Positions 24,502 through 32,829 of a stretch of 47,992 bases of DNA are shown one piece after another (within the stretch, counting starts at the first letter, position 1; every line of letters starts with the position of its first letter). This DNA comes from Clostridia bacterium (lineage in GTDB: Bacteria > Bacillota > Clostridia > Christensenellales > Borkfalkiaceae), in the NCBI GenBank assembly GCA_017886545.1, contig JAGHJS010000043.1:1-47992 (forward strand), given 5' to 3'. The notes below the pieces were generated by a model. It had not been told where the DNA came from. It saw only the letters and a list, made by a program, of their open reading frames with translations, and did not search any database. A program made the position numbers and the translations under genes.

Positions 24502-25374
24502 ATGTTCAGCATGACCGGGTACGGCAAGGGCGAAGTGCAAAACGGCGGCATCGGGCTGAGCGTGGAGATCAAAACGGTCAATAACCGCTATCTCGACGTG
24601 TCCGTCAAGGGGCCGCGCATCTTTGTCGCATACGAAGAGCGCGTGCGCGCGATCGTGCGCGGCAAGCTCACCCGCGGGCATGCGGACGTGTTCATCTCGC
24701 TGCTCGATAAGCGCGAACGCGCCAAGGAACTGTACGTCGACGAAGCCGCCGCAGGCAGCTATGTGGGCGCCGCGGCAAGGCTCAAAGCGATGTTCCCTTC
24801 GCTCCCGAACGATTTTACGGTCACCGCCCTCATGAAGTGCCCCGACGTGCTGCGCCAGGAAGAGGCGCAGGGTGCGGACGAGCCGCTGCTGGAGGCGCTG
24901 GAACAGGCGCTCGGCGCGGCGCTGGAGAACCTGAACGGCATGCGCGCGAAGGAGGGCGAAAAGCTCGCCGCCGACATGCTCGCGCGGGTGGATACCATCG
25001 AAGCGCTCGTGCAGGGGATCGCGCAGCGCGCGCCGCTGGTCGCGGAAAACTACCGCACAAAGCTCGCCGCGCGCATCAAGGAAGCGCTCGGCGGCACGGT
25101 GGACGAGGCGCGCATCCTGACGGAAGCGGCGGTGTTTGCGGATAAGGCGAACATCGATGAAGAGCTGACCCGCCTGCGTTCGCACGTCGGGCAGTTCCGC
25201 GCCATCTGCAGGGAGGAGCGCGTGGGGCGCAAGCTCGACTTCCTCATCCAGGAATTCAACCGCGAGGCGAACACCATCTGTTCCAAGAGCAACGACTTAG
25301 AGGTCACCTCCTCGGGTCTTGCCCTGAAAAACGAGATCGAAAAGATCCGCGAACAGGTGCAGAACATAGAATAA
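24502..25374 (+). CDS. YicC/YloC-family endoribonuclease
   Basis: 290-residue protein. The N-terminal YicC domain opens with MFSMTGYGKGE and EIKTVNNRYLDVSVK. The C-terminal DUF1732-type part contains GRKLDFLIQEFNREANTI and SKSNDLEVTSSGL, the family hallmarks. Members are reported to be endoribonucleases acting on RNA in the cytoplasm. In B. subtilis the homologue (yloC) heads a block followed by remA, gmk and rpoZ. Here remA and gmk are absent and a dispersed element fills the gap before rpoZ. It has its own promoter and a GAGGGG ribosome site. Confidence 0.93.
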   Translation: MFSMTGYGKGEVQNGGIGLSVEIKTVNNRYLDVSVKGPRIFVAYEERVRAIVRGKLTRGHADVFISLLDKRERAKELYVDEAAAGSYVGAAARLKAMFPSLPNDFTVTALMKCPDVLRQEEAQGADEPLLEALEQALGAALENLNGMRAKEGEKLAADMLARVDTIEALVQGIAQRAPLVAENYRTKLAARIKEALGGTVDEARILTEAAVFADKANIDEELTRLRSHVGQFRAICREERVGRKLDFLIQEFNREANTICSKSNDLEVTSSGLALKNEIEKIREQVQNIE

Positions 25375-25440
25375 GCCGCGCCCGAAGAGTGTATGCAGCG
25401 CCGCCGCTCCGCGCGGGGGGGACGCAAAAAGGCAGCCATG

Positions 25441-25864
25441 CTCCTGTCATCCCGAGCTCCGCGAGGGATCTCTATGTAGATATCGTCATTATTTTCATAG
25501 AGATCCTTCGACTTCGCTTCGCTCCGCTCAGGATGACGTAAGACGCTTCCTTTCCAATAATCAAATTGCGCGTGGCAAAATGATATTTTTGCCTAAGCGC
25601 CCCCAATTTGCCGAATGCTTTCGGCTTTCCCGAAAAGGGGTGAATGGGCGCGATTTCTATAATACGTAGCCCTTAAATATCGCGCACAGAGGGGAAAACG
25701 CTGTTCCGACCAACGGGAGGCGGCGGTGTCCCCTCAAACTCACGGCATAGCGGCGGCTGCGCCGCCGTCAACTTCGCCGATTTTGCATAAATGTCTGCAA
25801 GCAGCCGCTTCGCAAAATCGGCTTCGTTAGCCGCAGCGCCTTTGCGCGAGATTTGCGTGAATAC
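25441..25864 (+). repeat. Modular hairpin element, copy E2 (near-complete)
   Basis: Modules in order: HP0, GTCATCC (25446-25452) to GGATGAC (25531-25537), with AGGGATCTCTAT/ATAGAGATCCTT inside. HP1, frame GCGCG..AAGCGC with variable arms GGCAAAA/TTTTTGCC (25568-25600). HP2, GCCGAA/TTCGGC (25610-25625). Then a GGTGAATG spacer. HP3, 25689-25705 with 25719-25735 (frame GAGGGGAAAAC..). Tail TCACGGC .. GCGTGAA, ending at 25863. The whole yicC-rpoZ gap is this element and it stops just before the rpoZ ribosome site. Confidence 0.85.
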
Positions 25865-25879
25865 ATTATGGAGGTAATT

Positions 25880-26101
25880 ATGATAAACGAACCCGTAGTA
25901 GACAGGCTGGTGGAAAAGCTGGGCACGCCGGAAGAACCGGCTTCGCGCTATGCGCTTTGCGTGGTCGTTGCCAAACGCGCGCGGCAGATTATCGACCAGG
26001 AGCAGAGCCAGGGCATCCACGAGCTGCCCGGCAACACGAAAGAGATCGCGCTTGCCTGCCAGGAGATCATGTCCGGCAAGCTGGTCATGACCAAGGACTG
26101 A
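25880..26101 (+). CDS. rpoZ: RNA polymerase omega subunit
   Basis: 73-residue subunit that assists assembly of RNA polymerase by clamping beta-prime. The family core is visible: ASRYALCVVVAKRARQIIDQ, followed by GNTKEIALACQEIMSGKLVM. The ATG at 25880 follows GGAGGT; upstream in-frame ATGs at 25853 and 25868 lie within the dispersed element or the Shine-Dalgarno. Its position after yicC and before priA matches the B. subtilis order, except that gmk (normally directly upstream) and coaBC (normally between rpoZ and priA) are missing. Confidence 0.93.
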   Translation: MINEPVVDRLVEKLGTPEEPASRYALCVVVAKRARQIIDQEQSQGIHELPGNTKEIALACQEIMSGKLVMTKD

Positions 26102-26117
26102 GCAATCGGTTTTCGTC

Positions 26118-26139
26118 TGCCCCGACCCATCGGGGCAGT
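26118..26139 (+). other. Hairpin between rpoZ and priA
   Basis: CTGCCCCG (26118-26125) pairs with CGGGGCAG (26132-26139) around ACCCAT. No T-run follows, so it is not a classical terminator. It lies in the 73-nt gap where coaBC stands in B. subtilis. Confidence 0.6.
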
Positions 26140-26174
26140 TCGTCTATGTGCGCGGCAAAAGCAAGAGAGAAGGC

Positions 26175-28337
26175 ATGACAGCGGAAGTCATCGTAGACAT
26201 CGCCCACAGCGAAGTGGATAAAATTTTCGAATACCGCTCCATCGAGGGCGTGCGGGAGGGCAGCCGCGTGAAGGTGCCCTTCGGCAACACCGCGGTGGAC
26301 GGCTACGTCATGCGCCTCAAAGAGGGGAGTGACTTCGACCCCGCAAAGCTCAAAAGCATTGCAAAGGTGGTCGACCACGCCCTGACCAAGGAGTGCCTTG
26401 CCCTTGCAAAGCGCATTTCGGAGCGTTACCGCTGCCCGATGGCGCTGACCCTGCGGCTGTTCCTGCCCGCGGAGATGCGGCGTGGCGCGGCGCACGAATT
26501 GTACAAAAACGTCGTAACGTTCGTACAGGATACGGACATCCCCGCCCGCGCCAAGGCGCAGCGGGCGGCGTACGACTACCTGAAAGCGCATTCCCCGAGC
26601 GACTATACGGCGCTGTGCAAACAGTTCGGCACGGCGGCGGTGAACGCGCTGATCGGGCGCGGCGCGGCGGCGCGCACAAAAGAGCGGGTCAACCGTTCGC
26701 CGTATACGCAGATGGAGGGCGATGCGCCCGCGCGCACGCTCACGCCCGCGCAGGAAGCCGCCGTACAGAGCATCCGCGGCGCGGCGCAGACGGTGCAGCT
26801 TCTGCACGGCGTGACGGGCAGCGGCAAGACGGAGATCTACCTCACGCTCATCGCCGCAGCGCTCAAAGAGGGGAAGAGCGCGGTCTTTCTCGTGCCCGAA
26901 ATATCGCTCACCCCGCAGATGCTCTCGCAGCTGCGCGCGCGGTTCGGGCCGCAGGCGGCGATCCTGCACAGCGGGCTTTCCGCAGGGGAAAAATTCGACG
27001 AGTGGCAGCGCCTCCGCAGGGGCGAGGCGAAGATCGCCATCGGCGCGCGGAGCGCCGTGTTCGCACCCGTCGAAAACGTCGGCGTCATCATCCTCGACGA
27101 GGAGCACGACGGCAGCTATGCGAGCGAAACGAACCCGCGCTACAACACGGCGGAGATCGCCGAACTGCGCGCGCGGTACAACGGCTGCAAACTCGTGCTC
27201 GGCAGCGCGACGCCCTCGGTGGAAACGTATTTAAAGGCGCGGGAAGGGGAATACAACCTCATCGAACTGCCCGAGCGCATCAACAAGCGCCCGCTGCCCG
27301 AGATCGTCGTGGCGGACATGCGCCGCGAGGTGCGCCGCGGCAACGCCTCCGCCTTTTCGGCAGCGCTGCGCGAAGAGCTGGAGGCCTGCCTTGCGGGCGG
27401 CAGGCAGGCGATCATCTTCCTCAACCGCCGCGGCTTTGCGCAGAGCGTGGTCTGCCGCGAATGCGGCGAAGTGGTCAAGTGCGCGCAGTGCGACGTTTCG
27501 CTCACCTACCACAGCGAGGAAAACTGCCTCAAATGCCATTATTGCGGCGCAACGTACCGCATGCTCACCGCCTGCCCCGCCTGCGGGAGCGTGCATTTAA
27601 GCTATACGGGCACGGGCACGCAGCGCGTCGTCGGGGAGCTGAAAAAGCTGTTCCCCTCCGCGCGCATCCTGCGCATGGACGTGGATACGACGGCGGGCAA
27701 AGAGGGACATTACAAAATTTTAAAGCGCTTTGCCGACCACGAGGCGGATATCCTCGTCGGCACGCAGATGGTCGCCAAGGGGCACGACTTCCCGGGGGTG
27801 ACCCTCGTCGGCATCCTCGACGCGGACATGAGCCTGCATTTTTCGGATTACCGCAGCGGCGAACGCACCTTTCAGCTCATCACGCAGGTCGCGGGCAGGT
27901 CGGGCCGCGCGGGCGAACAGGGGAAGGTCGTCTTGCAGACGTACGACCCCGAAAATTACATCCTGCGCTTTGCGGTGCGGTACGATTACAAGGGCTTTTT
28001 CGAGCACGAGATCGCGCTGCGCAAGGCGACCGCCTTCCCGCCCTTTGCGCGCATCGTGCGCGTGATGGTCACCGCGGCGGAGGATAAAAAGGCGCTGGAA
28101 ACGCTGAAAGAGGTCTGGTTTTCGCTCAAAGAGCTGTACGACGCGCACGCGGACGAATTTTTGTTTTTCAACAAAATGCACTCGCCCGTGCGGCGCATCC
28201 AAAGCCGCTTCCGCTACCAGGTGCTGATGCGCCTGAAGGGGGACGCGCTGCTGCCCGATATTTACGAACGGGCTTTAGCGCACCGCTCGCGCGACGCGCT
28301 CGTGTATGTGGAGGAGGATCCGGGGAATCTGAGCTAA
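26175..28337 (+). CDS. priA: Primosomal protein N' (replication restart helicase PriA)
   Basis: 720-residue superfamily 2 DNA helicase that reloads the replisome at stalled forks. The N-terminal 3'-DNA-binding domain begins AEVIVDIAHSEVDKIFEY. Walker A is GSGKT at 215-219 and motif II is DEEH at 308-311. A zinc-binding insertion has eight cysteines in CRECGEVVKCAQC and CLKCHYCG..CPACG. Motifs V and VI are VGTQMVAKGHDFPG and QVAGRSGRAG. The ATG at 26175 follows GAGAAGG and gives the usual N-terminus; an in-frame GTG at 26148 would add nine residues. The protein is slightly short for the family but no domain is missing. Confidence 0.96.
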   Translation: MTAEVIVDIAHSEVDKIFEYRSIEGVREGSRVKVPFGNTAVDGYVMRLKEGSDFDPAKLKSIAKVVDHALTKECLALAKRISERYRCPMALTLRLFLPAEMRRGAAHELYKNVVTFVQDTDIPARAKAQRAAYDYLKAHSPSDYTALCKQFGTAAVNALIGRGAAARTKERVNRSPYTQMEGDAPARTLTPAQEAAVQSIRGAAQTVQLLHGVTGSGKTEIYLTLIAAALKEGKSAVFLVPEISLTPQMLSQLRARFGPQAAILHSGLSAGEKFDEWQRLRRGEAKIAIGARSAVFAPVENVGVIILDEEHDGSYASETNPRYNTAEIAELRARYNGCKLVLGSATPSVETYLKAREGEYNLIELPERINKRPLPEIVVADMRREVRRGNASAFSAALREELEACLAGGRQAIIFLNRRGFAQSVVCRECGEVVKCAQCDVSLTYHSEENCLKCHYCGATYRMLTACPACGSVHLSYTGTGTQRVVGELKKLFPSARILRMDVDTTAGKEGHYKILKRFADHEADILVGTQMVAKGHDFPGVTLVGILDADMSLHFSDYRSGERTFQLITQVAGRSGRAGEQGKVVLQTYDPENYILRFAVRYDYKGFFEHEIALRKATAFPPFARIVRVMVTAAEDKKALETLKEVWFSLKELYDAHADEFLFFNKMHSPVRRIQSRFRYQVLMRLKGDALLPDIYERALAHRSRDALVYVEEDPGNLS

Positions 28338-28340
28338 CGG

Positions 28341-28580
28341 GTTCACGAAAAAAGTTTTGAAAGAGACAAAACTTTTTTCCGTGATTGGAGAGACAACCGA
28401 ATGTTCGCCGCGATATTACGCGGCTCTGCATTCGTTTTTCTCTCTGCGCCGCGCGCTTTAAAGGCTCTCGATTATAAGAGCGCGGCGCATTCACTCTTTC
28501 CGGATCGAGCCGCAGGTATGCGGCAAATTGAGTGCGCTTAGCCAAAATTGCGATTTTGGCACGCGCAGTTAATTATTAAA
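28341..28580 (-). repeat. Modular hairpin element, copy E3 (complete, reverse)
   Basis: Read on the minus strand it has the order HP1-HP2-spacer-HP3-HP4. HP4 is at 28342-28385 (TTCACGAAAAAAGTTTTG.. pairing with CAAAACTTTTTTCCGTG). HP3 is at 28388-28403 with 28429-28444: frame GAGAGACAACCG/CGTTTTTCTCTC as in E1, but inner arm AATG/CATT instead of GCGG/CCGC. HP2 is GCCGCA/TGCGGC (28509-28524). HP1 has arms GCCAAAAT/ATTTTGGC (28543-28562). It faces copy E4 head to head. Confidence 0.85.
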
Positions 28581-28805
28581 ATAATAACTCGCGCAAGGGA
28601 AATCGCAATTTTCCGCAGCGCAACCCCATTTGGCAATGCCTTGCCTTTTGCAGGAAAGGTGAAGTTGCGGCATTTATCAATATGTGTGCCAAAACAGATG
28701 CCGCAACGAGGAAAACCTCCGCTGTCCCGAGCTAAGCGAGGGCAGTGGCGGTTGTCCTCAAAATCGCAGCAAACCGCAGCCGACAGCTCGGCGAGGTTTG
28801 CGCGA
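28581..28805 (+). repeat. Modular hairpin element, copy E4
   Basis: HP1 arms GGAAAT/ATTTTCC (about 28599-28614) lie in a GCGC frame. HP2 is GGCAA/TTGCC (28632-28645). A GGTGAAG spacer follows. HP3 is 28708-28724 with 28743-28759 (GAGGAAAAC/GTTGTCCTC frame). HP4 is TCGCAGCAAACC/GGTTTGCGCGA (28764-28805), where the usual TCAC/GTGA is replaced by the compensated TCGC/GCGA. It ends about 10 nt before the def ribosome site. E3 and E4 together fill the priA-def gap. Confidence 0.85.
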
Positions 28806-28825
28806 GCACGAATATGGAGTTTTTT

Positions 28826-29278
28826 ATGGCAATCCGCAACGTAGTACAGGAAGGAGACGACGTTCTCCGCAAAAAGTGTTTTGAAGTGACCGCCTTTGAC
28901 GAAAAGCTGTGGCAGCTTCTGGACGACATGAAGGATACCGTCCGCGAAGAGGAGGGCGCGGGGCTTGCCGCGCCGCAGGTCGGCGTGCTGCGCCGTGCCG
29001 TCGTCGTGGACGTGGAGGAGGGCTTTTTCGAGTTCGTCAACCCCGTCATCGTGCAGAGCAAGGGCGAACAGCGCGGCTGGGAGGGCTGCCTTTCGGTGCG
29101 CGGCAAGCGCGGGATCGTCACCCGCCCCGACGTGGTCAAAGTGGAGTTTTTCGACCGCTTCGGCAAGAAGAAGAAACTGACCGCCCGCGGCTTTTTTGCG
29201 CGCGCCGTCTGCCACGAGCTCGACCATCTGGACGGCGTTCTGTACATCGACAGGGCCGAAAAAGTGGTCAGAGACTGA
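28826..29278 (+). CDS. def: Peptide deformylase
   Basis: 150-residue metalloenzyme (usually Fe(II)) that removes the formyl group from nascent proteins. All three family motifs are present: GAGLAAPQVG, EGCLSV and the metal site HELDHLDG, where Cys and both His bind metal and Glu is catalytic (here the third motif reads HELDH). The ATG at 28826 is chosen because MAIRNVVQEGDDVLRKKC is the normal N-terminus and GGAG lies just upstream; the ATG at 28814 overlaps that ribosome site. It is followed 41 nt later by fmt, the enzyme that adds the formyl group, as in most Firmicutes. Confidence 0.97.
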   Translation: MAIRNVVQEGDDVLRKKCFEVTAFDEKLWQLLDDMKDTVREEEGAGLAAPQVGVLRRAVVVDVEEGFFEFVNPVIVQSKGEQRGWEGCLSVRGKRGIVTRPDVVKVEFFDRFGKKKKLTARGFFARAVCHELDHLDGVLYIDRAEKVVRD

Positions 29279-29319
29279 CCGCGGCGCATTTTGCCGCAAA
29301 AAGCTGTATAAGGAGCTGT

Positions 29320-30279
29320 ATGAAGATCGTTTTTGCCGGTTCCGATCCCCGTTCGCCCATCCCGTTCCGCGCCCTGCGCGAAGCGGGCTTTTGCGTTGCC
29401 GCCGTTCTGACCCAGCCCGATAAGCCGACGGGGCGGAAGCGTATCCTCACGCCCAACCCCATGAAGGTCGCGGCGCAGGAGGCGGGCGTGCCCGTATTCG
29501 ACTTCGCGCGGGTGCGCGACCATGCCGCCGCGCTCGCCGCGGTCGGCGCGGACTGTATGGTCACCTGCGCATACGGGCAGATCCTGACGGCGGACGTGCT
29601 CGCCGCCTTCCCGCGCGGCGTGTTCAACGTGCATACGTCGCTTTTGCCCCGCTGGCGGGGCGCGTCGCCCATTCAGAGCGCCATTTTAGCGGGGGATGCG
29701 GAGACGGGCGTGACCATCATGCGCACGGAGCTTGGTTTGGACACGGGCGACGTGCTGCTGCGCGCGTGCCTGCCCATCGAAGAGACGGATACCGCGGGCA
29801 CCCTTGCGGACAAGTTGTTCGCGCTGGGCGCGGCGTGCATCGTCACGGCGCTCACGCAGGTGGAACAGGGCACGGAAACGTACGAAAAGCAGAACGAGGC
29901 GGACGCCACTTTCTGCAAAAAGATCAAAAAAGAGGACGGCGCGCTCGACTTTACGGGGTCCGCGCGGCAGCTTTGCCGCCTCGTTCGGGCGATGGACCCC
30001 GAACCGCTCGCCTTTACGCGGTGCGGAGGCAAGCTCGTCAACATTTTGTCCGCCGTCCCCGCGGAGGGCGCGGTGGGCGCGTGCGGAGAGGTCGTGCGCG
30101 CGGATAAGACGGGCATTTACGTCGCTGCGGGCGACGGGTGCCTGTGCATCCGCTCCTTGCAGTTCGAGGGCGGCAAGCGGCTGAGCGCCGCCGACGCCGT
30201 CAACGGCAGAAAGGTCTGCGTCGGCGACGTGTTCGGCGGCACCGCCGCGGCGGAAGGCGCGGACGGGGGCGGACGATGA
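29320..30279 (+). CDS. fmt: Methionyl-tRNA formyltransferase
   Basis: 319-residue enzyme that formylates initiator Met-tRNA using 10-formyl-tetrahydrofolate. The N-terminal Rossmann domain opens MKIVFAGSDPRSPIPF. The catalytic region has the family sequence VFNVHTSLLPRWRGASPIQ, with Asn-His and a later Asp in LDTGDVLL. A C-terminal OB-like domain (residues ~205-310) contains KRLSAADAVNG. AGGAG precedes the ATG. It lies between def and rsmB and its stop overlaps the rsmB start by 4 nt (ATGA), so these genes are translationally coupled. Confidence 0.96.
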   Translation: MKIVFAGSDPRSPIPFRALREAGFCVAAVLTQPDKPTGRKRILTPNPMKVAAQEAGVPVFDFARVRDHAAALAAVGADCMVTCAYGQILTADVLAAFPRGVFNVHTSLLPRWRGASPIQSAILAGDAETGVTIMRTELGLDTGDVLLRACLPIEETDTAGTLADKLFALGAACIVTALTQVEQGTETYEKQNEADATFCKKIKKEDGALDFTGSARQLCRLVRAMDPEPLAFTRCGGKLVNILSAVPAEGAVGACGEVVRADKTGIYVAAGDGCLCIRSLQFEGGKRLSAADAVNGRKVCVGDVFGGTAAAEGADGGGR

Positions 30280-31514
30280 CCAACCCGCTGTACGACCCGT
30301 TCGCCGTCCTGCAAAAGGTATACGGGCAGGGGAGCTGGCTCAAACAGGCGCTCGCCGATACGCCGATCGAGGAGGCGCACCGCGCGCGCACTGCAAAGGC
30401 GGCGTACGGCGTGCTGGAAAACGATCTGTACCTCGACGCGTGCATCCGCGCTTTTGCGCCCAAAAACCCGAAGCAGCCCATCCGCATCCTCTTAAAAGTC
30501 GCGCTGTATTTTCTGCTGTTTTTGGGGAAGCCGCGCTATATGGTCACGGACAGCGCCGTGTCGCTCGCCAAAAAGCTGGGCAAAGGGGGCGCGTCGGGCT
30601 TTCTCAACGCCTTCCTGCGCGCCTTTGACGCAGACAAAGTGCCGCAGCCTGCGGGGGAGGAGGAGCGGCTGTCGCTCGCGTACTCGGTGCCGCTGTTTGC
30701 GGCGGGAAGGCTGCTCGCGCAGTACGGGCAGGAGGCGGAGGAGATCGTACGCCACCGCCCGCCGCGCACGTTTGTGCGGTTTGCCTCGGAAGAGGACGCC
30801 GCGCCTTATCTTGCCGGCGCGGGTGCGGAACCGACCCCCTTCGCGGGCGTGTACGCCTTTCCCGCGTTCCGCAGGGACGCGGGGTACGACGAGGGGAAGT
30901 ACACCTTTCAGTCCGTCGGTTCCGTCGCGATCTGTTACGGCATCGAGCCGTGCGGGCGCCTTCTGGACGCCTGCGCCGCGCCCGGGGGCAAGAGCGTGCT
31001 GCTCGCGGAGAAGTGCGCCCGCGTCACCGCCTTTGAACTGCACCCGCACCGCGCCGAGCTCATCCGCGCATACGCCGCGCGCATGGGCGTGCGGAATATA
31101 GACGTCGTCTGCCGCGATTCGTCGCAGCACGACGCGGCGTACGACGGCGCGTTCGACGCCGTTCTGGTCGACGCGCCCTGCTCGGGCTACGGCGTCATCG
31201 GCGAAAACCCCGATATCAAGCTGTTCCGCAAGGAACAGGACATCGCCGCGCTGCATCAGACGCAGACCGCGATCCTTCGCGCCTGCGCGCCGTATGTGAA
31301 GGCGGGCGGCTGCCTGTACTATTCCACCTGTTCGGTGTTCGAAGAGGAGAACGACGGCACCGTCGCCGCCTTCCTTGCGGAGAACGGTGCGTTTTCCGCG
31401 GAGGGGGCGGAGAGCCCGCTCGGGCATAAAAAGACGAAGTACGGGCTGCAATTTCTGCCCCATCTTTCGATGGGTGCGGGGTTTTATTTCAGCAAACTGC
31501 GGAGGCGGGCATGA
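30276..31514 (+). CDS. rsmB: 16S rRNA cytosine-5 methyltransferase RsmB
   Basis: 412-residue protein with an N-terminal NusB-like RNA-binding domain (~1-130) and a C-terminal SAM methyltransferase domain. Motif I is LDACAAPGGKS. The two catalytic cysteines are in VDAPCSGYGV and YYSTCSVFEEEND. In the family it methylates C967 of 16S rRNA. The ATG overlaps the fmt stop (ATGA), and its own stop overlaps the start of rlmN in the same way, giving a tight three-gene run of translation-related RNA and tRNA modifiers. Confidence 0.95.
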   Translation: MTNPLYDPFAVLQKVYGQGSWLKQALADTPIEEAHRARTAKAAYGVLENDLYLDACIRAFAPKNPKQPIRILLKVALYFLLFLGKPRYMVTDSAVSLAKKLGKGGASGFLNAFLRAFDADKVPQPAGEEERLSLAYSVPLFAAGRLLAQYGQEAEEIVRHRPPRTFVRFASEEDAAPYLAGAGAEPTPFAGVYAFPAFRRDAGYDEGKYTFQSVGSVAICYGIEPCGRLLDACAAPGGKSVLLAEKCARVTAFELHPHRAELIRAYAARMGVRNIDVVCRDSSQHDAAYDGAFDAVLVDAPCSGYGVIGENPDIKLFRKEQDIAALHQTQTAILRACAPYVKAGGCLYYSTCSVFEEENDGTVAAFLAENGAFSAEGAESPLGHKKTKYGLQFLPHLSMGAGFYFSKLRRRA

Positions 31515-32566
31515 AGGAGATCTTACAGGACCGGAACGCGGAGGAGCTGGCGGCGCTCATGGCGGAGCTGGGCGAGCCGCGCTACCGTGCGGGGCAGCTC
31601 GCGCGCGCGATCGCGCGCGGCGGGCGCATTTCGGAATTTACCGAACTTTCGCGCGCCCTCCGCGAACGGCTGCTCGCCCGCTTCGAGGACGAGCCCGTGC
31701 GCATCGCGGAGGTTCTCACCGCCGCCGACGGCACCGAAAAGTACCTCTTTTCGCTGGCGGACGGCGACCTGATCGAGGGCGTGCTGATGCGCTACAAATA
31801 CGGCAACACGCAGTGCGTCTCCACGCAGGTGGGCTGCCGCATGAACTGCGCCTTCTGCGCCTCGGGGCTGAACGGGCTGGTGCGCGACCTCTCCGCGGGC
31901 GAAATCCTGGCGCAGGTGCTCGCGGTCAACGCGCGCGCGGGCGGCACGCCCGCAAAGCGCGCCGTCACCAACCTCGTGCTCATGGGCAGCGGCGAGCCGC
32001 TGGATAACTACGAGAACGTCGTAAAATTTTTACGCCTCGTCACGGCGGAAGGCGGGCTGAACATCAGCCCGCGCAACATCAGCCTTTCCACCTGCGGCAT
32101 CGTGCCGAAGATGATCGCGCTCGCGGAGGAGGGGCTGCCCGTCAACCTCACCGTCTCTTTGCACGCGGTGACGGACGAGGAGCGCGCCCGCACCATGCCC
32201 GTCGCAAAGGCGTACTCCATCGCGGAGATCTTGAAGGCGTGTTCCTATTACTTTGAAAAGACGGGGCGGCGCTACATCTTCGAATACGCGCTCATCGAGG
32301 GCGAAAACGCGGACAGGGAACACGCCGAAAAGCTCGCCGCGCTGTTAAAGGGCAGGCCCTGCCACGTGAACCTCATCCGCCTCAACGAAGTGAAGGAGCG
32401 CGCGCTTACGGGCACGGACGAAAAGGCGGCGTACCGCTTTTTGGGCGAGCTGGAAAAGCGCGGCATTTCGGCGACGCTCCGCCGCCGCACGGGCGCGGAG
32501 ATCGGCGGCGCCTGCGGGCAGCTGCGCGCGGCGCGGCTGGGAAAGAGCGGCGCAGACGCGGAATAA
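31511..32566 (+). CDS. rlmN: Radical SAM dual-specificity RNA methyltransferase RlmN
   Basis: 351-residue radical SAM enzyme that makes 2-methyladenosine at 23S rRNA A2503 and in tRNA. The iron-sulphur motif is CRMNCAFC (CxxxCxxC). The family sequences STQVGCRMNC, VLMGSGEPLDNYENV and VSLHAVTDEER are present, and a C-terminal catalytic Cys lies in GGACGQLR. The start overlaps rsmB by 4 nt. In B. subtilis rlmN is followed by prpC-prkC-rsgA; here the next gene is rpe, after a 263-nt spacer with its own promoter. Confidence 0.97.
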   Translation: MKEILQDRNAEELAALMAELGEPRYRAGQLARAIARGGRISEFTELSRALRERLLARFEDEPVRIAEVLTAADGTEKYLFSLADGDLIEGVLMRYKYGNTQCVSTQVGCRMNCAFCASGLNGLVRDLSAGEILAQVLAVNARAGGTPAKRAVTNLVLMGSGEPLDNYENVVKFLRLVTAEGGLNISPRNISLSTCGIVPKMIALAEEGLPVNLTVSLHAVTDEERARTMPVAKAYSIAEILKACSYYFEKTGRRYIFEYALIEGENADREHAEKLAALLKGRPCHVNLIRLNEVKERALTGTDEKAAYRFLGELEKRGISATLRRRTGAEIGGACGQLRAARLGKSGADAE

Positions 32567-32772
32567 GGTCTGCGGGTGCGCCCGCTCCGTTTGCAGGGTG
32601 CGGGCGTCGGAACGTGCGCGGGTTTTCCGACCATTGTGTGCCGTCGGTCTTTCGCCCCGCCTCTGTGCTGTCTGCCGTCTGCCCGCCGCTGTGCCGCTTG
32701 CCTTTTGCCTGTTGCTGTGCCGTCTGCCGCGGCAGAAATTTTTGCGGCGGGCGCCGAAAAACCCGCGAAGGA

Positions 32773-32801
32773 TTGACAAACGCGCGCGCGTTTGGTATTA
32801 T
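32773..32801 (+). promoter_or_regulatory. Predicted promoter of rpe
   Basis: TTGACA (32773-32778) and TATTAT (32796-32801) with a 17-nt spacer; its presence suggests that rpe starts a new transcript after rlmN. Confidence 0.85.
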
Positions 32802-32829
32802 GATAGGGTAACGTTTATCGGGGGTGCCT

